Positions 17,244-27,100 of a DNA stretch of 64,000 nt are shown here, piece after piece. How positions within the stretch are numbered: the stretch's first letter is position 1; each line of letters opens with the position of its first letter. The position numbers and the translations under genes were made by a program. The notes beneath the pieces were generated by a model. That model was not told the DNA's origin and did not search any database. It saw nothing but the letters and a program-made list of their open reading frames with translations. The stretch lies in assembly GCF_030700285.1 (NCBI RefSeq), contig NZ_JAUYZJ010000027.1, positions 1 through 64,000 of the forward strand, written 5' to 3'. The stretch is from Methylobacterium sp. NEAU K (GTDB taxonomy: Bacteria; Pseudomonadota; Alphaproteobacteria; Rhizobiales; Beijerinckiaceae).

Positions 17244-19415
17244 ATGAGCGTGGGACGGGTGACAGCGCGGGGCGAGCGTCGGCACGCCGTGCGTCGGGCA
17301 GTCTTCAGGCTCGTTCGCTGGGTCATGCACGCGTTGCGCACCACCGTCCGGATTGCTGGCGCGCTCGTCCTCGGGGGCCTCGGCATATTGTTCCTGAACT
17401 ACGTCGTGCTCTCCACGGACAAGGCGCACGCCTATCGCAACCTCGATCCGAGCCTCGCCGAATGCCGAGACGGGCTCGCGAAGGGCTGGACGGTCCTGGC
17501 CGATACCGGGCGCGAGGCTCTGCGGGCAACGATGCCGTCCGACGGCGACGGTTGGGTCGATGCCAGCAACGACGAGGGCGCGGTGATCGCGACGGATGCG
17601 CATTGGGCGATACGGCTGCGCTGCGTCCTGCAGCGCCACGTCGTCCCGGCCCTCAAGCCCGGCGGGCAGGACCTCGCCTACCACCTCGGCTTTATCGAGT
17701 TCCAGGAGGACGGCGAACCTTACGCGCTGGTCTCTCGCGAGGGGGCGGGCGACACGGCCATCGACAGCGCGATGCTTCGCCACGCCATGGACAACGAGAT
17801 GCGAGCCAAGGGCATGCCGGCCACGATGGTCAAGCCCGTCATCACCCAGCTCGATGCCCTGAAGCAGCATCTTTCAACCGGGTCGCACTACGTAATCGCG
17901 TTCGTCCACGGCTGGCGGCACGACGCGCGGATCGGCGACGGCAACGTGGCGGACCTGCGCCTTTACGCGGCCCACGCCGCCCGTTTTCTCGCGCAGCGCT
18001 GCCCGAGCGACCCGAGCGTCTGCGACATGGACGTTACGGCGATCTATGTCGGCTGGCGCGGGGCGCGGGTCGACGAACGTGGTCTGCGGCTCTGGTTCGG
18101 CGACGCGATCGGCGGCTTCTTTGGAAGCCTATCGGCCGGCGTCACCCTGTTCGACCGGAAACCCGTGAGCGAAGCGATCGCGCCCGCGGCGATCTCGGCG
18201 CTCCGCACGATCGAGACGACGCTCAGTGCGCCGGGTGCGCACAACAAGCTGATCGTCGCCGGACACAGCCTCGGCGGCAACATGCTCGCGAGCGGGCTCA
18301 AGGACGACATGGTCAAGGCGGTGCGCCGCCATCGGTTCGGAGAAACACTACCGCCGGTGCTCGGCAATCTCGTGGTCCTGATTAACCCGGCCTCCGAGGC
18401 GAGCAAGTGGACCGCGATCCAGCGCGAGGTCTGGATGAAGCTAGCCGACCATGCTGACGCGCACACGCCGGCCTCTGAGGTCGAGCGCGACGACGGTTAC
18501 TTTCCGGCCGACCAGCGGCCGGTCCTGATGTCGGTGACCGCGGCCTTAGCATTCCCGGCGGGTGGACTGCGGCCTGGGGACTGCGCGTGGATCGGCCTCG
18601 ATGTCGACGACGCATTCGCTGCCGCCCGCCGGAAGATCCGGGGCCGGCTCTCCGCGACCGACAGCATGTTCGATGCGGGCGTCGATTATGATTGGGCGAC
18701 TCACGACCTGTTCCCGACCTTCAAGTTTGATTTCCGCCCTGCTGCTGGCTTCCTCGACCGTGTTGCGGCGCGGTTCGAGGGCCGCCAGCCCCGCGGCGAG
18801 AGCTGCTCGCCGCCGCCGCCCGTCGACCTCGTGGCTGGATTGCTGACGCTGCCGCTCCGCACCCTGTCGCTGCTGGCTGCGACCTTCCCGTTCCAGAACA
18901 CCGCCCGAGAGGATTCGCACACCATCGGCAACCTCGACCCGCCGCGGCCGGCGGCTGGCGTGCTCGCCGATGCCCAGCCTTCAGCCGCGCCCTTCGGCAC
19001 GACTCACGAGCTGCTCGGGCTCGACGCTCCGGGCCTCGAACGGCACCACCCCTACGCGACGCTTGCCGACGCCGCCTTCGACTGCCCCCGTTCTGACCAC
19101 TGGCTGACCCGGGCTCGGCTGGCGCGCGCCGACCGGCGCGGCAACTTTTGGGACAGCGCCGACCTCGCGCCCGGCGCGTCCGGCGAGAGCAGCCCGGCCG
19201 CGCGCTTCCTGCACGGGCTGCAGTTGACCGGCCTTGCACCGATCACCCGCTCCAACGACCCGTTTTGGAACGTCCGAGCGTTCGACAACGCCCTCTCGCG
19301 CCACGACGGCTACCGGCTGTCTTCGTTCATCTGTGCCCTGAACCAACTCGTAATGGACGACATCACCGATGCACCGTCATCAATGAGCGATCACCGGGAC
19401 ACTCAGATCCCGTAG
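17244..19415 (+). CDS. Large membrane-anchored alpha/beta-hydrolase (lipase-like)
   Basis: A 723-residue protein from the ATG at 17244 (an earlier in-frame start adds 59 residues with no support). A membrane helix lies at about residues 33-53 (IAGALVLGGLGILFLNYVVL), so the bulk is probably periplasmic. The hydrolase core shows the oxyanion-strand motif IAFVHGWRHDA near residue 220, a second strand AIYVGWRG, and the nucleophile elbow VAGHSLGGNM near residue 340 (GxSxG). The acid/His partners cannot be assigned by eye. About 300 C-terminal residues have no recognised domain. Several Cys occur in the C-terminal part. The substrate is unknown; esterase or lipase chemistry is likely from the GHSLGG motif. 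Confidence 0.75.
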   Translation: MSVGRVTARGERRHAVRRAVFRLVRWVMHALRTTVRIAGALVLGGLGILFLNYVVLSTDKAHAYRNLDPSLAECRDGLAKGWTVLADTGREALRATMPSDGDGWVDASNDEGAVIATDAHWAIRLRCVLQRHVVPALKPGGQDLAYHLGFIEFQEDGEPYALVSREGAGDTAIDSAMLRHAMDNEMRAKGMPATMVKPVITQLDALKQHLSTGSHYVIAFVHGWRHDARIGDGNVADLRLYAAHAARFLAQRCPSDPSVCDMDVTAIYVGWRGARVDERGLRLWFGDAIGGFFGSLSAGVTLFDRKPVSEAIAPAAISALRTIETTLSAPGAHNKLIVAGHSLGGNMLASGLKDDMVKAVRRHRFGETLPPVLGNLVVLINPASEASKWTAIQREVWMKLADHADAHTPASEVERDDGYFPADQRPVLMSVTAALAFPAGGLRPGDCAWIGLDVDDAFAAARRKIRGRLSATDSMFDAGVDYDWATHDLFPTFKFDFRPAAGFLDRVAARFEGRQPRGESCSPPPPVDLVAGLLTLPLRTLSLLAATFPFQNTAREDSHTIGNLDPPRPAAGVLADAQPSAAPFGTTHELLGLDAPGLERHHPYATLADAAFDCPRSDHWLTRARLARADRRGNFWDSADLAPGASGESSPAARFLHGLQLTGLAPITRSNDPFWNVRAFDNALSRHDGYRLSSFICALNQLVMDDITDAPSSMSDHRDTQIP

Positions 19416-19503
19416 AGCTTATTCTGAACGGCCGGTTTCTCAAGCTTTCGCCCCGAAGCGGACGGTCGCCGATCCACCCCAACCGGTCATTCGGCTTGCG
19501 ACC

Positions 19504-21079
19504 GAGGCCGTGTCAAAACGCATTGATCGTGGCCGCCAGGGCCGATCGGCGAGATGATGACGGCGGCGCAGTGGGCTGCTTCAGGTTCGAATGGCCTGGA
19601 TGAGCCAGGTTGCGCCGAACAGGCGGATCATCCGCTTCACGTTGTAGGCGAGGATCGCGAGGCTCATCTCGGTTCTCACGCCTTTCAGGCCCTTCGTCAG
19701 GAAGGGCGTGCTGCCCATCCAAGCTTTCAGCGTTCCGAAGACGTGCTCGACCGTGGCGCGCCGTACCGCCATGGCGTCGGGCATGGCATCGAGCCGCCTC
19801 TGCATGGCCTCCAGCACCGCCTCGTGCTTCCAGCGCTTGAAGCGCTTGACCTTCTCGGTCGTGCAATGCGCCCGCATCGCGCAGGCATGACAGGCTTCCA
19901 GGTTGCGGTATTGGTCGATGTCGCCGTGTCGATCGGAGCGCGCGGCAGACTTCGTCAGCACAGCGCCGGCGGGACAGACGTAGTGATCGGCCGCAGCGTC
20001 GTAGACGAAGTCGGCGCGCACGAAGAGCCCCTTCTTGGCTCGACCCGACGTGTCGGCCCGCGGCATGGCCGGCAGGATGCCCGTGCCTTCGCAGGCCAGA
20101 ACCTCGTCGCCGTTGTAGTCGCCGCGATCGGCCAGGACCACGACCACCCCCGCATCGATGACTCGCCTGGCCCGATCGCCCATCGGCACGAGCTGGGTCC
20201 GGTCGTGGCCCTCGTTGACGACGTCATGGGCTACGACGAGACGATGCTCGGGATCGACGGCGATCTGGACGTTGTAGCCGACGATGCCGGTGCCGCGTCC
20301 GCTCGTCGCCATCGAGCGGGCGTCCGGGTCGGTGAGTGAGACCTGTCCGTCGTCCGCGGCCTCCACGCGCTCCTGCATCTCGCGCAGGAAGGCCATCTGT
20401 CGGCGCAGGGCGGCGATCTTCTCGCCGATACGCTGCCTCCGCGCCTCGGGAACGTCGTTGCCTTCCCTGTCCGCTCGGTCGAGCGCCGCCAGGTAGCGAG
20501 CGATGCTGGCATCCACCTGTTCCAGGCGCTTGGCGACCTTGGCCACGGTGTCGTTGCGGTCCCGGTTGTTGACCGCTTTGAACTTCGATCCGTCCAAGGC
20601 GACGGTCGCCGCGGCGAAGAGCTTCAGATCTCGGCACAGGACCACGAACTGCCGACAGGCCGCCTGGATCGCAGGCTCGTTGTCGCGCCTGAAGCTGGCG
20701 ATCGTCTTGTGATCGGGGGCAAGGCGGCCGGTTAGCCACATCACCTCGATGTTGCGCTGTGCTTCACGCTCAAGCCGCCGGCTCGACGGTACCCGGTTGA
20801 GATAGCCGTAGAGGTAGAGCTTCAGAAGGGTGGCCGGATCATAAGCAGGCCGCCCCGTCGCTGCGGGCTCGAAGCGGGTGAAGCCGAGGGTGCCCAGATC
20901 GAGTTCGTCGATGAAGACCTCGATCACCCGAACCGGATTGTCCTCGGTGACATAGTCGTCCAGCGAACTGGGCAGCAACCAGGACTGCCGACGGTCCTGC
21001 CCTTCGACGAACCGACCCATGCTGGCCTCCGCGGATGAGGCCGCAAGTCTATCTCAGAAAGGACTTTTGACACACCCTC
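19504..21079 (-). mobile_element. IS1182-family insertion sequence, apparently complete
   Basis: Terminal inverted repeats GAGGCCGTGTCAAAA (19504-19518) and GAGGGTGTGTCAAAA (complement of 21065-21079) match at 13 of 15 positions. They enclose one transposase gene of full length. The bases GACC flank both ends (19500-19503 and 21080-21083), consistent with a 4-bp target duplication. Total length is 1576 bp. Intact ends plus an unbroken transposase suggest a recent, possibly still mobile insertion. Confidence 0.8.
19581..21020 (-). CDS. IS1182-family transposase
   Basis: A 479-residue DDE transposase. The DUF772 N-terminal domain (YVTEDNPVRVIEVFIDELDL, GRPAYDPATLLKLYLYGYLN, RLEREAQRNIEVMWLTGRL) is followed by the first catalytic Asp in VALDGSKFKAVN, the long helical insertion with KIAALRRQMAFLREMQERVE, the second Asp in VVLADRGDYNGDE, a Cys-rich patch (CHACAMRAHC) and the Glu-bearing C-terminus VEHVFGTLKAWMG. 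It is full length for the family with no frameshift. It is the only gene of the IS at 19504-21079. Confidence 0.92.
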   Translation of the reverse strand: MGRFVEGQDRRQSWLLPSSLDDYVTEDNPVRVIEVFIDELDLGTLGFTRFEPAATGRPAYDPATLLKLYLYGYLNRVPSSRRLEREAQRNIEVMWLTGRLAPDHKTIASFRRDNEPAIQAACRQFVVLCRDLKLFAAATVALDGSKFKAVNNRDRNDTVAKVAKRLEQVDASIARYLAALDRADREGNDVPEARRQRIGEKIAALRRQMAFLREMQERVEAADDGQVSLTDPDARSMATSGRGTGIVGYNVQIAVDPEHRLVVAHDVVNEGHDRTQLVPMGDRARRVIDAGVVVVLADRGDYNGDEVLACEGTGILPAMPRADTSGRAKKGLFVRADFVYDAAADHYVCPAGAVLTKSAARSDRHGDIDQYRNLEACHACAMRAHCTTEKVKRFKRWKHEAVLEAMQRRLDAMPDAMAVRRATVEHVFGTLKAWMGSTPFLTKGLKGVRTEMSLAILAYNVKRMIRLFGATWLIQAIRT

Positions 21080-21159
21080 GACCCATAGCGGCCATCAAAG
21101 CTGCCCTGGGATGGCGTGGTGACCCGGTCGAAAGGCATCTGCCGTAGAAAGGTCGACCC

Positions 21160-21828
21160 ATGCCACGGGATGCGATGATGGACACAGAGACGGTTCGGAT
21201 ACCGGGAGTGGCGACGTTCGCTCGAACCTATGCGATCCCTCCTATTTCAGTTGGACTGCCTCTCGAAGCTCGAACCCGTGTGAGCTTGCAGCTTCTCTAC
21301 GCCCTTTTCGCCTTCACGACTGGCCTAGTCGGCATCCTCGTGGTCGTCGTAGCGATCTGGCTGGCGGCGTCGTATCCAGCGGAATGGGTCACCTGGATCG
21401 TTGCTGTCGCCGGTGTGCCCCTCGCCCTTGCCGGAGCGATCTCCGGTCCCGCCATCGCCTGGAATTGCCTGAAGGACGCTGCTCGGCCAGACCCCGTCCT
21501 GATCGTTCGCGCGAACGGGATCGAGGATCGACGCGCACAGGCGATGATCCCGTGGGCTACGGTTTCCGAGGCCCGCATGGTCTATTCCTATGCTCTCGGT
21601 GGCCTGAACCACGTCCATCTTACGCTTCGGACGCCAGTCCTTGCTCGACATAACCCGTTCCGCCCCGGAACGAAGGGCTATCCGTGGCGCAGGCGGCCGG
21701 ATGAAGTGCGCGTCCCCGTGGTCCTGCTCGACGTGAAAGCCTATACGCTCGCGCAGGTCGTCGCTGCCCTCGTCAAGCGTTATGGCGGAGAGGTTACGGT
21801 GATCGGGGGTCCAATGCTGCCAAGCTAA
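21160..21828 (+). CDS. Uncharacterised membrane protein with PH-like C-terminal part
   Basis: A 222-residue protein (alternative ATGs at 21175 and 21178). Two membrane helices (about 48-70 FTTGLVGILVVVVAIWLAAS and 77-97 WIVAVAGVPLALAGAISGPA) are followed by a soluble beta-rich region, LIVRANGIEDRRAQAMIPW then VPVVLLDVKAYTLAQVVAAL. That layout (two helices, then a strand-rich domain containing NGIEDRR and IPW) resembles STM3941/YcxB-like proteins, which are of unknown role. It lies between two intact insertion sequences of different families. GC content is like the host. Assignment to any pathway is not possible. Confidence 0.6.
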   Translation: MPRDAMMDTETVRIPGVATFARTYAIPPISVGLPLEARTRVSLQLLYALFAFTTGLVGILVVVVAIWLAASYPAEWVTWIVAVAGVPLALAGAISGPAIAWNCLKDAARPDPVLIVRANGIEDRRAQAMIPWATVSEARMVYSYALGGLNHVHLTLRTPVLARHNPFRPGTKGYPWRRRPDEVRVPVVLLDVKAYTLAQVVAALVKRYGGEVTVIGGPMLPS

Positions 21829-21859
21829 AACCGATGGCGTCCGCTTTTCACCCAACTGA

Positions 21860-22778
21860 GAGTCCGTCCGAGAAGTCAGGCTGATCGGGCGAGACGTCTG
21901 ACTAGGATCATGACGGCTGCGGCGTAGAGGAAGGCTCTGGCGGAGGCGAGGGTCGCTTCCGGATCCTTCCAGAGGCGTCGGTTGCGGCTGATCCAGGCGA
22001 AAAACCGTTCACCGACCCACCGGCGTGGGTGGACAGCGAAGCCAACCTGATCCGTCGGCTTGCGCACGATCTCGACGGCGATGATCGTCGCGCTCGCTGG
22101 CTTGTCGCCGGCATAGCCGGCATCGGCGAAGGCCTTGGTGATGAACGGGAAGGTCCGGCGCGACAGGCGCAGGACCGGAACGGCTCCGTCCCGGTCCTGC
22201 ACGTCGGCAGGCTGCGGATCGAGGACGAGCGCACGCCCGTCCGTGTCGACCAGCGCTTGGCGCTTGCGGCCTTTGACCTTCTTACCGGCATCGTAGCCGC
22301 GCGGCCCGCCGCTCTCCATTGTTTTGACGGTCTGGCTGTCGAGCACTGCGGCAGACGGCGAGGCTTCCCGTCCGACACGCTCGCGATCAGCCATGACGAG
22401 GTGGTGATTGATTCGGCCGAACAGCCCTGTGTCGCGCCAGCGGCTGAAGTAGCCAAACGTGGTCGAACGCGGCGGCAGATCCTTGGGGATCAGCCGCCAT
22501 GCGATGCCGCCGCGCAGGACGTAGAAGATCGCGTTCAGGATCTCCCGCGGCGTCCAGACCGGAGGCCGGCCGCGCGGCTCAGGCCTCGGCATCAGCGGCT
22601 TGATCACTGCCCACTCGGCATCGGTCAGGTCGGTTTCATAGCGAAGGCCCGCGCGGCTATGCTGCCGCCGGGTGGTCGGGGTCCACATGGCGCGTCCAGA
22701 TCAGGCTTCAGCAACCCGCCTGGAATCATCGCCATCCCGGCCACTCAACCCCACCTCAGACCCTTATCGGACGGGCTC
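21860..22778 (-). mobile_element. IS5-family insertion sequence, apparently complete
   Basis: Imperfect terminal inverted repeats GAGTCCGTCCGAGAAG (21860-21875) and GAGCCCGTCCGATAAG (complement of 22763-22778) enclose a single full-length transposase gene. The trinucleotide TGA flanks both ends (21857-21859 and 22779-22781), matching the 3-bp TNA target duplication known for some IS5 subgroups. Length is 919 bp. Confidence 0.8.
21876..22688 (-). CDS. IS5-family transposase
   Basis: A 270-residue transposase in one frame. The N-terminal DUF4096-like region (YETDLTDAEWAVIKPLMP, GRPPVWTPREILNAIFYVLR, GIAWRLIPKDLPP) precedes the DDE domain: AAVLDSQTVKTMESGGPRG with the first Asp, the KKVKGRKRQALVDTDG strand, KAFADAGYAGDKPAS with the second Asp, and the C-terminal RRWVGERFFAWISRNRRLWK bearing the Glu. 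Length and motif order are normal for the family, so it may be active. It is the sole gene of the IS at 21860-22778. Confidence 0.92.
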   Translation of the reverse strand: MWTPTTRRQHSRAGLRYETDLTDAEWAVIKPLMPRPEPRGRPPVWTPREILNAIFYVLRGGIAWRLIPKDLPPRSTTFGYFSRWRDTGLFGRINHHLVMADRERVGREASPSAAVLDSQTVKTMESGGPRGYDAGKKVKGRKRQALVDTDGRALVLDPQPADVQDRDGAVPVLRLSRRTFPFITKAFADAGYAGDKPASATIIAVEIVRKPTDQVGFAVHPRRWVGERFFAWISRNRRLWKDPEATLASARAFLYAAAVMILVRRLARSA

Positions 22779-22827
22779 TGAGACATTCACGCGGGCTCTG
22801 TGCGGTCGCCGATGCTGGCCGGAAGCG

Positions 22828-22842
22828 GCTGGTCCGCTTCGG
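22828..22842 (+). repeat. Dispersed motif GCTGGTCCGCTTCGG, copy 2
   Basis: An identical 15-bp string to 16638-16652, here within a small imperfect palindrome (ggaagcggctggtccgcttc) just outside the IS5 end. The remainder of 22779-23100 holds no gene; the efflux operon promoter must lie at its right end. Confidence 0.4.
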
Positions 22843-23100
22843 TGCATCGGGCGTGACAAACCGGCCCTCGGTTGCCGGCTCTCGCTTTTCCGCCCCGGCC
22901 GATCCTGTCCATCGCCCATGATCGGCGCTGACGGATCGGTGCGACGTTCAGCCAGACGTCGCCAGCCGACCTCAGACCCTTGCCTCCCATCGAAGCGAAC
23001 CCGCAGGCCGCGCGCCACGGCAGCCATTGACGATGTCGCCGCGCCATAATAGATGATGACAATAATTTTTAAGGCGCTCGGACGGCGACGGGGATCGGCA

Positions 23101-24186
23101 ATGGACGCGAGATGGATGATCGGGCTCGCCGGCCTGGCCCTGGCGGCATGCTCCCCGGCCGAGACCGCCGTGACGCCGGAGCCTGCGCTGGTGCAGACCA
23201 TCGCGGTCGCGCCCGCCGCAGGCAGCGTCGCGCGCTACACCGGCGTGATCCGAGCCCGCACCGAGAGCAATCTCGGCTTCCGCGTCGGCGGCAAGATCTT
23301 CGAGCGCCTCGTCGATCCGGGCGACCACGTGCGCCTTGGGCAGCCCCTGATGCGGCTCGACCGGACCGACTTCACCCTCGCGCTCAACGCGGCCCGCTCC
23401 TCGGTCGAGGCGGCCCGGGCGCAGATGATCAAGGCCAAGGCCGACGAGGAGCGCAGCCGCAAGCTCGTCGGCGACGGCTGGACCTCCAAGCAGACCTACG
23501 ATCAGAACAAGGCCGCCGCGGATGCCGCCATCGCCCAGTTCACCAATGCCGAGGCGCAGGCGAGCCAGATCGCCAACCAGGCCGGCTACGCCGAGCTTCA
23601 GGCGGATGCCGATGGCGTCGTGATGGAGGTGCCCAGCGAGCCCGGGCAGGTCGTCGCCGCCGGCCAGACGGTGGTGAAGCTCGCCCGCGACGGCGCCCGC
23701 GAGGCGGAGGTGTTCCTGCCGGAGGGGCGCGGGCACCTCGCGAAGGGGACGGCGTCGGCGACCCTCTACGCCGAGGGCGAGATAACCTATCCGGCCCGGC
23801 TGAGGGAGCTGTCGGCCACGGCCGACCCGGCGACCCGCACCTACCGCGCCCGCTACATCCTCTCCGGTGGCGGCGAGACCGCGCCGCTCGGGGCGACGGT
23901 CACCCTCCGGTTGAGGCCCGCCCAGCCACAGGCGACGGCTGCGGTGTCCGTTCCGCTCGGAGCCCTGTTCGACCAGGGCGGCGGCTCGGCCGTCTGGCGC
24001 TACGACGCCCAGACGCAGACCGTCACGGCGCAGCCCGTCACCGTCGCGCGCCTGTCCGAGGAGAGCGCGGACGTCGCCGCCGGCCTGAACCCGGGCGACC
24101 GGATCGTCGCGCTCGGCGCCCATCTGCTCAAGGCCGGGGAGAAGGTCCGGCTGGCCGACTCGAGCATGGCGGAGGCCGGCCGATGA
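23101..24186 (+). CDS. RND efflux membrane-fusion (adaptor) lipoprotein
   Basis: A 361-residue periplasmic adaptor. The start at 23101 gives a lipoprotein signal (MDARWMIGLAGLALAACSP) with lipobox LAAC, so Cys16 would be lipidated. The order is typical: beta-barrel/lipoyl half TESNLGFRVGGKIFERLVD and GDHVRLGQPLMRLDRTD, a coiled-coil hairpin with AARSSVEAARAQMIKAKADE, the second lipoyl half DADGVVMEVPSEPGQVVAAG, then the membrane-proximal domain. It links the inner-membrane pump encoded next to an outer-membrane channel not encoded here. It overlaps the pump gene by ATGA, so the two are translationally coupled. Confidence 0.93.
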   Translation: MDARWMIGLAGLALAACSPAETAVTPEPALVQTIAVAPAAGSVARYTGVIRARTESNLGFRVGGKIFERLVDPGDHVRLGQPLMRLDRTDFTLALNAARSSVEAARAQMIKAKADEERSRKLVGDGWTSKQTYDQNKAAADAAIAQFTNAEAQASQIANQAGYAELQADADGVVMEVPSEPGQVVAAGQTVVKLARDGAREAEVFLPEGRGHLAKGTASATLYAEGEITYPARLRELSATADPATRTYRARYILSGGGETAPLGATVTLRLRPAQPQATAAVSVPLGALFDQGGGSAVWRYDAQTQTVTAQPVTVARLSEESADVAAGLNPGDRIVALGAHLLKAGEKVRLADSSMAEAGR

Positions 24187-27100
24187 CCGCCTCCAGCTTC
24201 AATCTCTCGGCCCTGGCGGTGCGCGAGCGCGCCGTGACGCTGTTCCTGCTGCTCGCGGTCACCGCGGCTGGGATCTTCGCCTTCGAGAAGCTCGGGCGGG
24301 CCGAAGATCCGACCTTCACGGTCAAGACGATGGCGGTCTCGGCCGCGTGGCCCGGCGCGACCACCGACGAGATGCAGCGGCAGGTCGCCGACCCGCTGGA
24401 GAAGCGCCTGCAGGAACTCGTCTACTACGACCGGGTCGAGACGACGGTCCGTCCCGGCCTGATGCTGATGAAGGTGTTCTTCAAGGACTCGATGCCGCCG
24501 GCCAAGCTCCCGTCGGAGTTCTACCAGGCGCGCAAGAAGCTCTCCGATCAAGCTTCCACCCTCCCGCGCGGCGTGCTCGGCCCGCTGTTCAACGACGAGT
24601 TCTCGGACGTCTACTTCGCCCTCTACGCGCTCCAGGCGCAGGGCCTGCCGCACCGGCACCTCGTGCTGCGCGCCGAGGACCTGCGCCAGCAGCTGCTGCG
24701 CGTGCCCGGTATCGAGAAGATCAACATCCTGGGCGAGCAGGCGCAGAAGATCTTCGTCGAGGTCTCTTACCAGCGCCTCGCGACGCTCGGAATCACCGGC
24801 CAGCAGCTCCTGGCCGCGTTGGCCAACCAGAACGACGTGACGCCGGCGGGCTTCGTCGAGGCCGATGGTCCGCGCGTGTACGTGCGGCTCGACGGAGCCA
24901 TCGACGGCCTCGACGCGATCCGCAACCTGCCGGTGGCGGCTGGCGACCGCAGCCTCAAGCTCGGCGATATCGCCGAGGTGAAGCGCGGCTACGAGGACCC
25001 GAAGACCTTCGCCATCCGCAATGACGGCGAGCCGGCCCTCGTTCTGGGCCTCGTGATGAAGCCAGGATTCAATGGCCTCAGCCTGGGCGAGGCGTTGAAC
25101 GCCGAGGAGGTCGAGATCCACCACGCGCTGCCGACCGGCGTGACCTTCACCAAGATCACCGACCAAGCGAAGGTCATCGACGACGCCATCCACGAGTTCA
25201 TGGTGAAGTTCTTCACCGCGCTCTCGGTGGTGATCTTCGTGAGCCTCGTGGCGCTGGGCTTCCGGGTCGGCATCGTGGTGGCCCTTGCGGTGCCACTGAC
25301 CCTCTCGGCCGTGTTCGTGGTGATGATGGTCACCGGCCGCGACTTCGACCGTATCACCCTCGGTGCGCTCATCATCTCGCTGGGCCTCCTCGTGGACGAC
25401 GCGATCATCGCCATCGAGATGATGGTGGTGCGCATGGAGGAAGGGGCCGACCGGATCTCGGCGGCGACCTACGCGTGGAGTGCCACCGCCGCGCCGATGC
25501 TGACCGGCACCATCGTCACCATCGCGGGCTTCCTGCCCGTGGGCTTCGCCGCCTCCACGGCGGGCGAGTATGCCGGCAACATCTTCTGGGTGGTGGCGTT
25601 CTCGCTGATCGTCTCGTGGATCGTGGCCGTGACCTTCACGCCCTATCTCGGCGTCAAGCTCCTGCCGAACATCAAGAAGGTCGAGGGCGGGCACGAGGCG
25701 ATCTACGCCACCAAGAACTACCAGCGCCTGCGCCGAACCGTGCGGCTCTCGGTCGACCACAAGTGGATCACGGCCGGCATTACCGTGGCGCTGTTCGCGG
25801 CGTCGGTGGTCGGCATGGGCAAGGTCGAGAAGCAGTTCTTCCCGAATTCGGAGCGCTCTGAACTCATCGTCGAGGTGACGCTGCCGACCGGTTCCGCCTT
25901 CGCGACCACCGAGGCCAGCGTGAAGAAGGTCGAGGCGGCCGTGCGGTCGCTTCCCGAGGCGCGCGAGATCACGAGCTATATCGGCCAGGGCATGCCGCGC
26001 TTCGTGCTCTCCTTCGACCCCGAGCTGCCCGATCCCGCCTTCGCCCAGATCGTCGTCCAGACTGCGGATTCCCACGCCCGCGACGTGCTGCGGGCCAAGG
26101 TGCGCCAGCTCGTCGACGAGGGCCGCTTCCCCGAGGCGCGGGTGCGCGTCCTGCAGATCGTGTTCGGGCCGCCGGTGCGCTTCCCCGTCGCCTTCCGGGT
26201 GGTCGGGCCCGACCTCGACGTGATCCGGGGCATCGCCGCGGAGGTGCGCGACGTCATGATGGCCAACCCCAACATGCGCCTCGTCCACCTCGACTGGGGC
26301 GACCGGACACCGACCCTGCATCTCGCCCTCGACCAGGAGCGCCTGCGCCTGATCGGCCTGACACCGAAGGAGGCCGGCCAGCAGCTGCAGAGCTACCTCA
26401 ACGGCACCCCGGCGACCCAGGTGCGCGAGAATCTCCGCTCGGTGGACGTGCTCCTGCGCAGCCCCGGCACGGAGCGGCGCTCACTCGGCGACATCGGCGA
26501 TCTGACGCTCGCCACCCGGGACGGGCGGCAGGTCCCGCTCTCGCAGGTCGCGCACCTGGAGAGCCGCAACGAGGATGCGGTGCTCAAGCGCTACAACCGC
26601 GAGACCTACATCCGCGTGCAGGGCGACGTGATCGACGGCAAGCAGCCGCCGGACATCCATGCCCAGATCGTCCCCGAACTCGCGGCGATCAGGGCGAAGC
26701 TGCCGCCCGGCTACCGCATCGACACGGCCGGGTCGGTGGAGGAGAGCGAGAAGGCGATGAAGGCGCTGGTGACGGTCTTCCCGCTGATGCTGATCGTGAC
26801 GCTGACGGTCATCATGCTGCAGGTGCGCTCGTTCACCACCATGTTCATGGTGTTCGCCACCGCGCCGCTCGGCCTCGTCGGCGCCGTCCCGACGCTGCTC
26901 GTCTTCCACCAGCCCTTCGGCTTCAACGCGATTCTCGGCCTGATCGCCCTGTCGGGCATCCTGATGCGCAATACGCTGATCCTGGTGGACCAGATCCACC
27001 ACGACCGCGCGGCGGGGCTGTCGGACTACGAGGCCATCGTCGAGTCGACGGTGCGCCGGGCTCGTCCGGTGATCCTGACGGCGGCGGCCGCGATGCTGGC

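Noticed and set aside
19504..22778. Composite transposon formed by the two insertion sequences around the 21160 gene
   Set aside because: The two elements belong to different families with unrelated ends and each has its own target duplication.
24000..26321. A 773-codon open frame on the minus strand opposite the RND pump gene
   Set aside because: Its His/Arg/Asp/Gly-rich composition is the usual artefact of the antisense strand of a GC-rich coding region; the plus-strand pump has clear family motifs.
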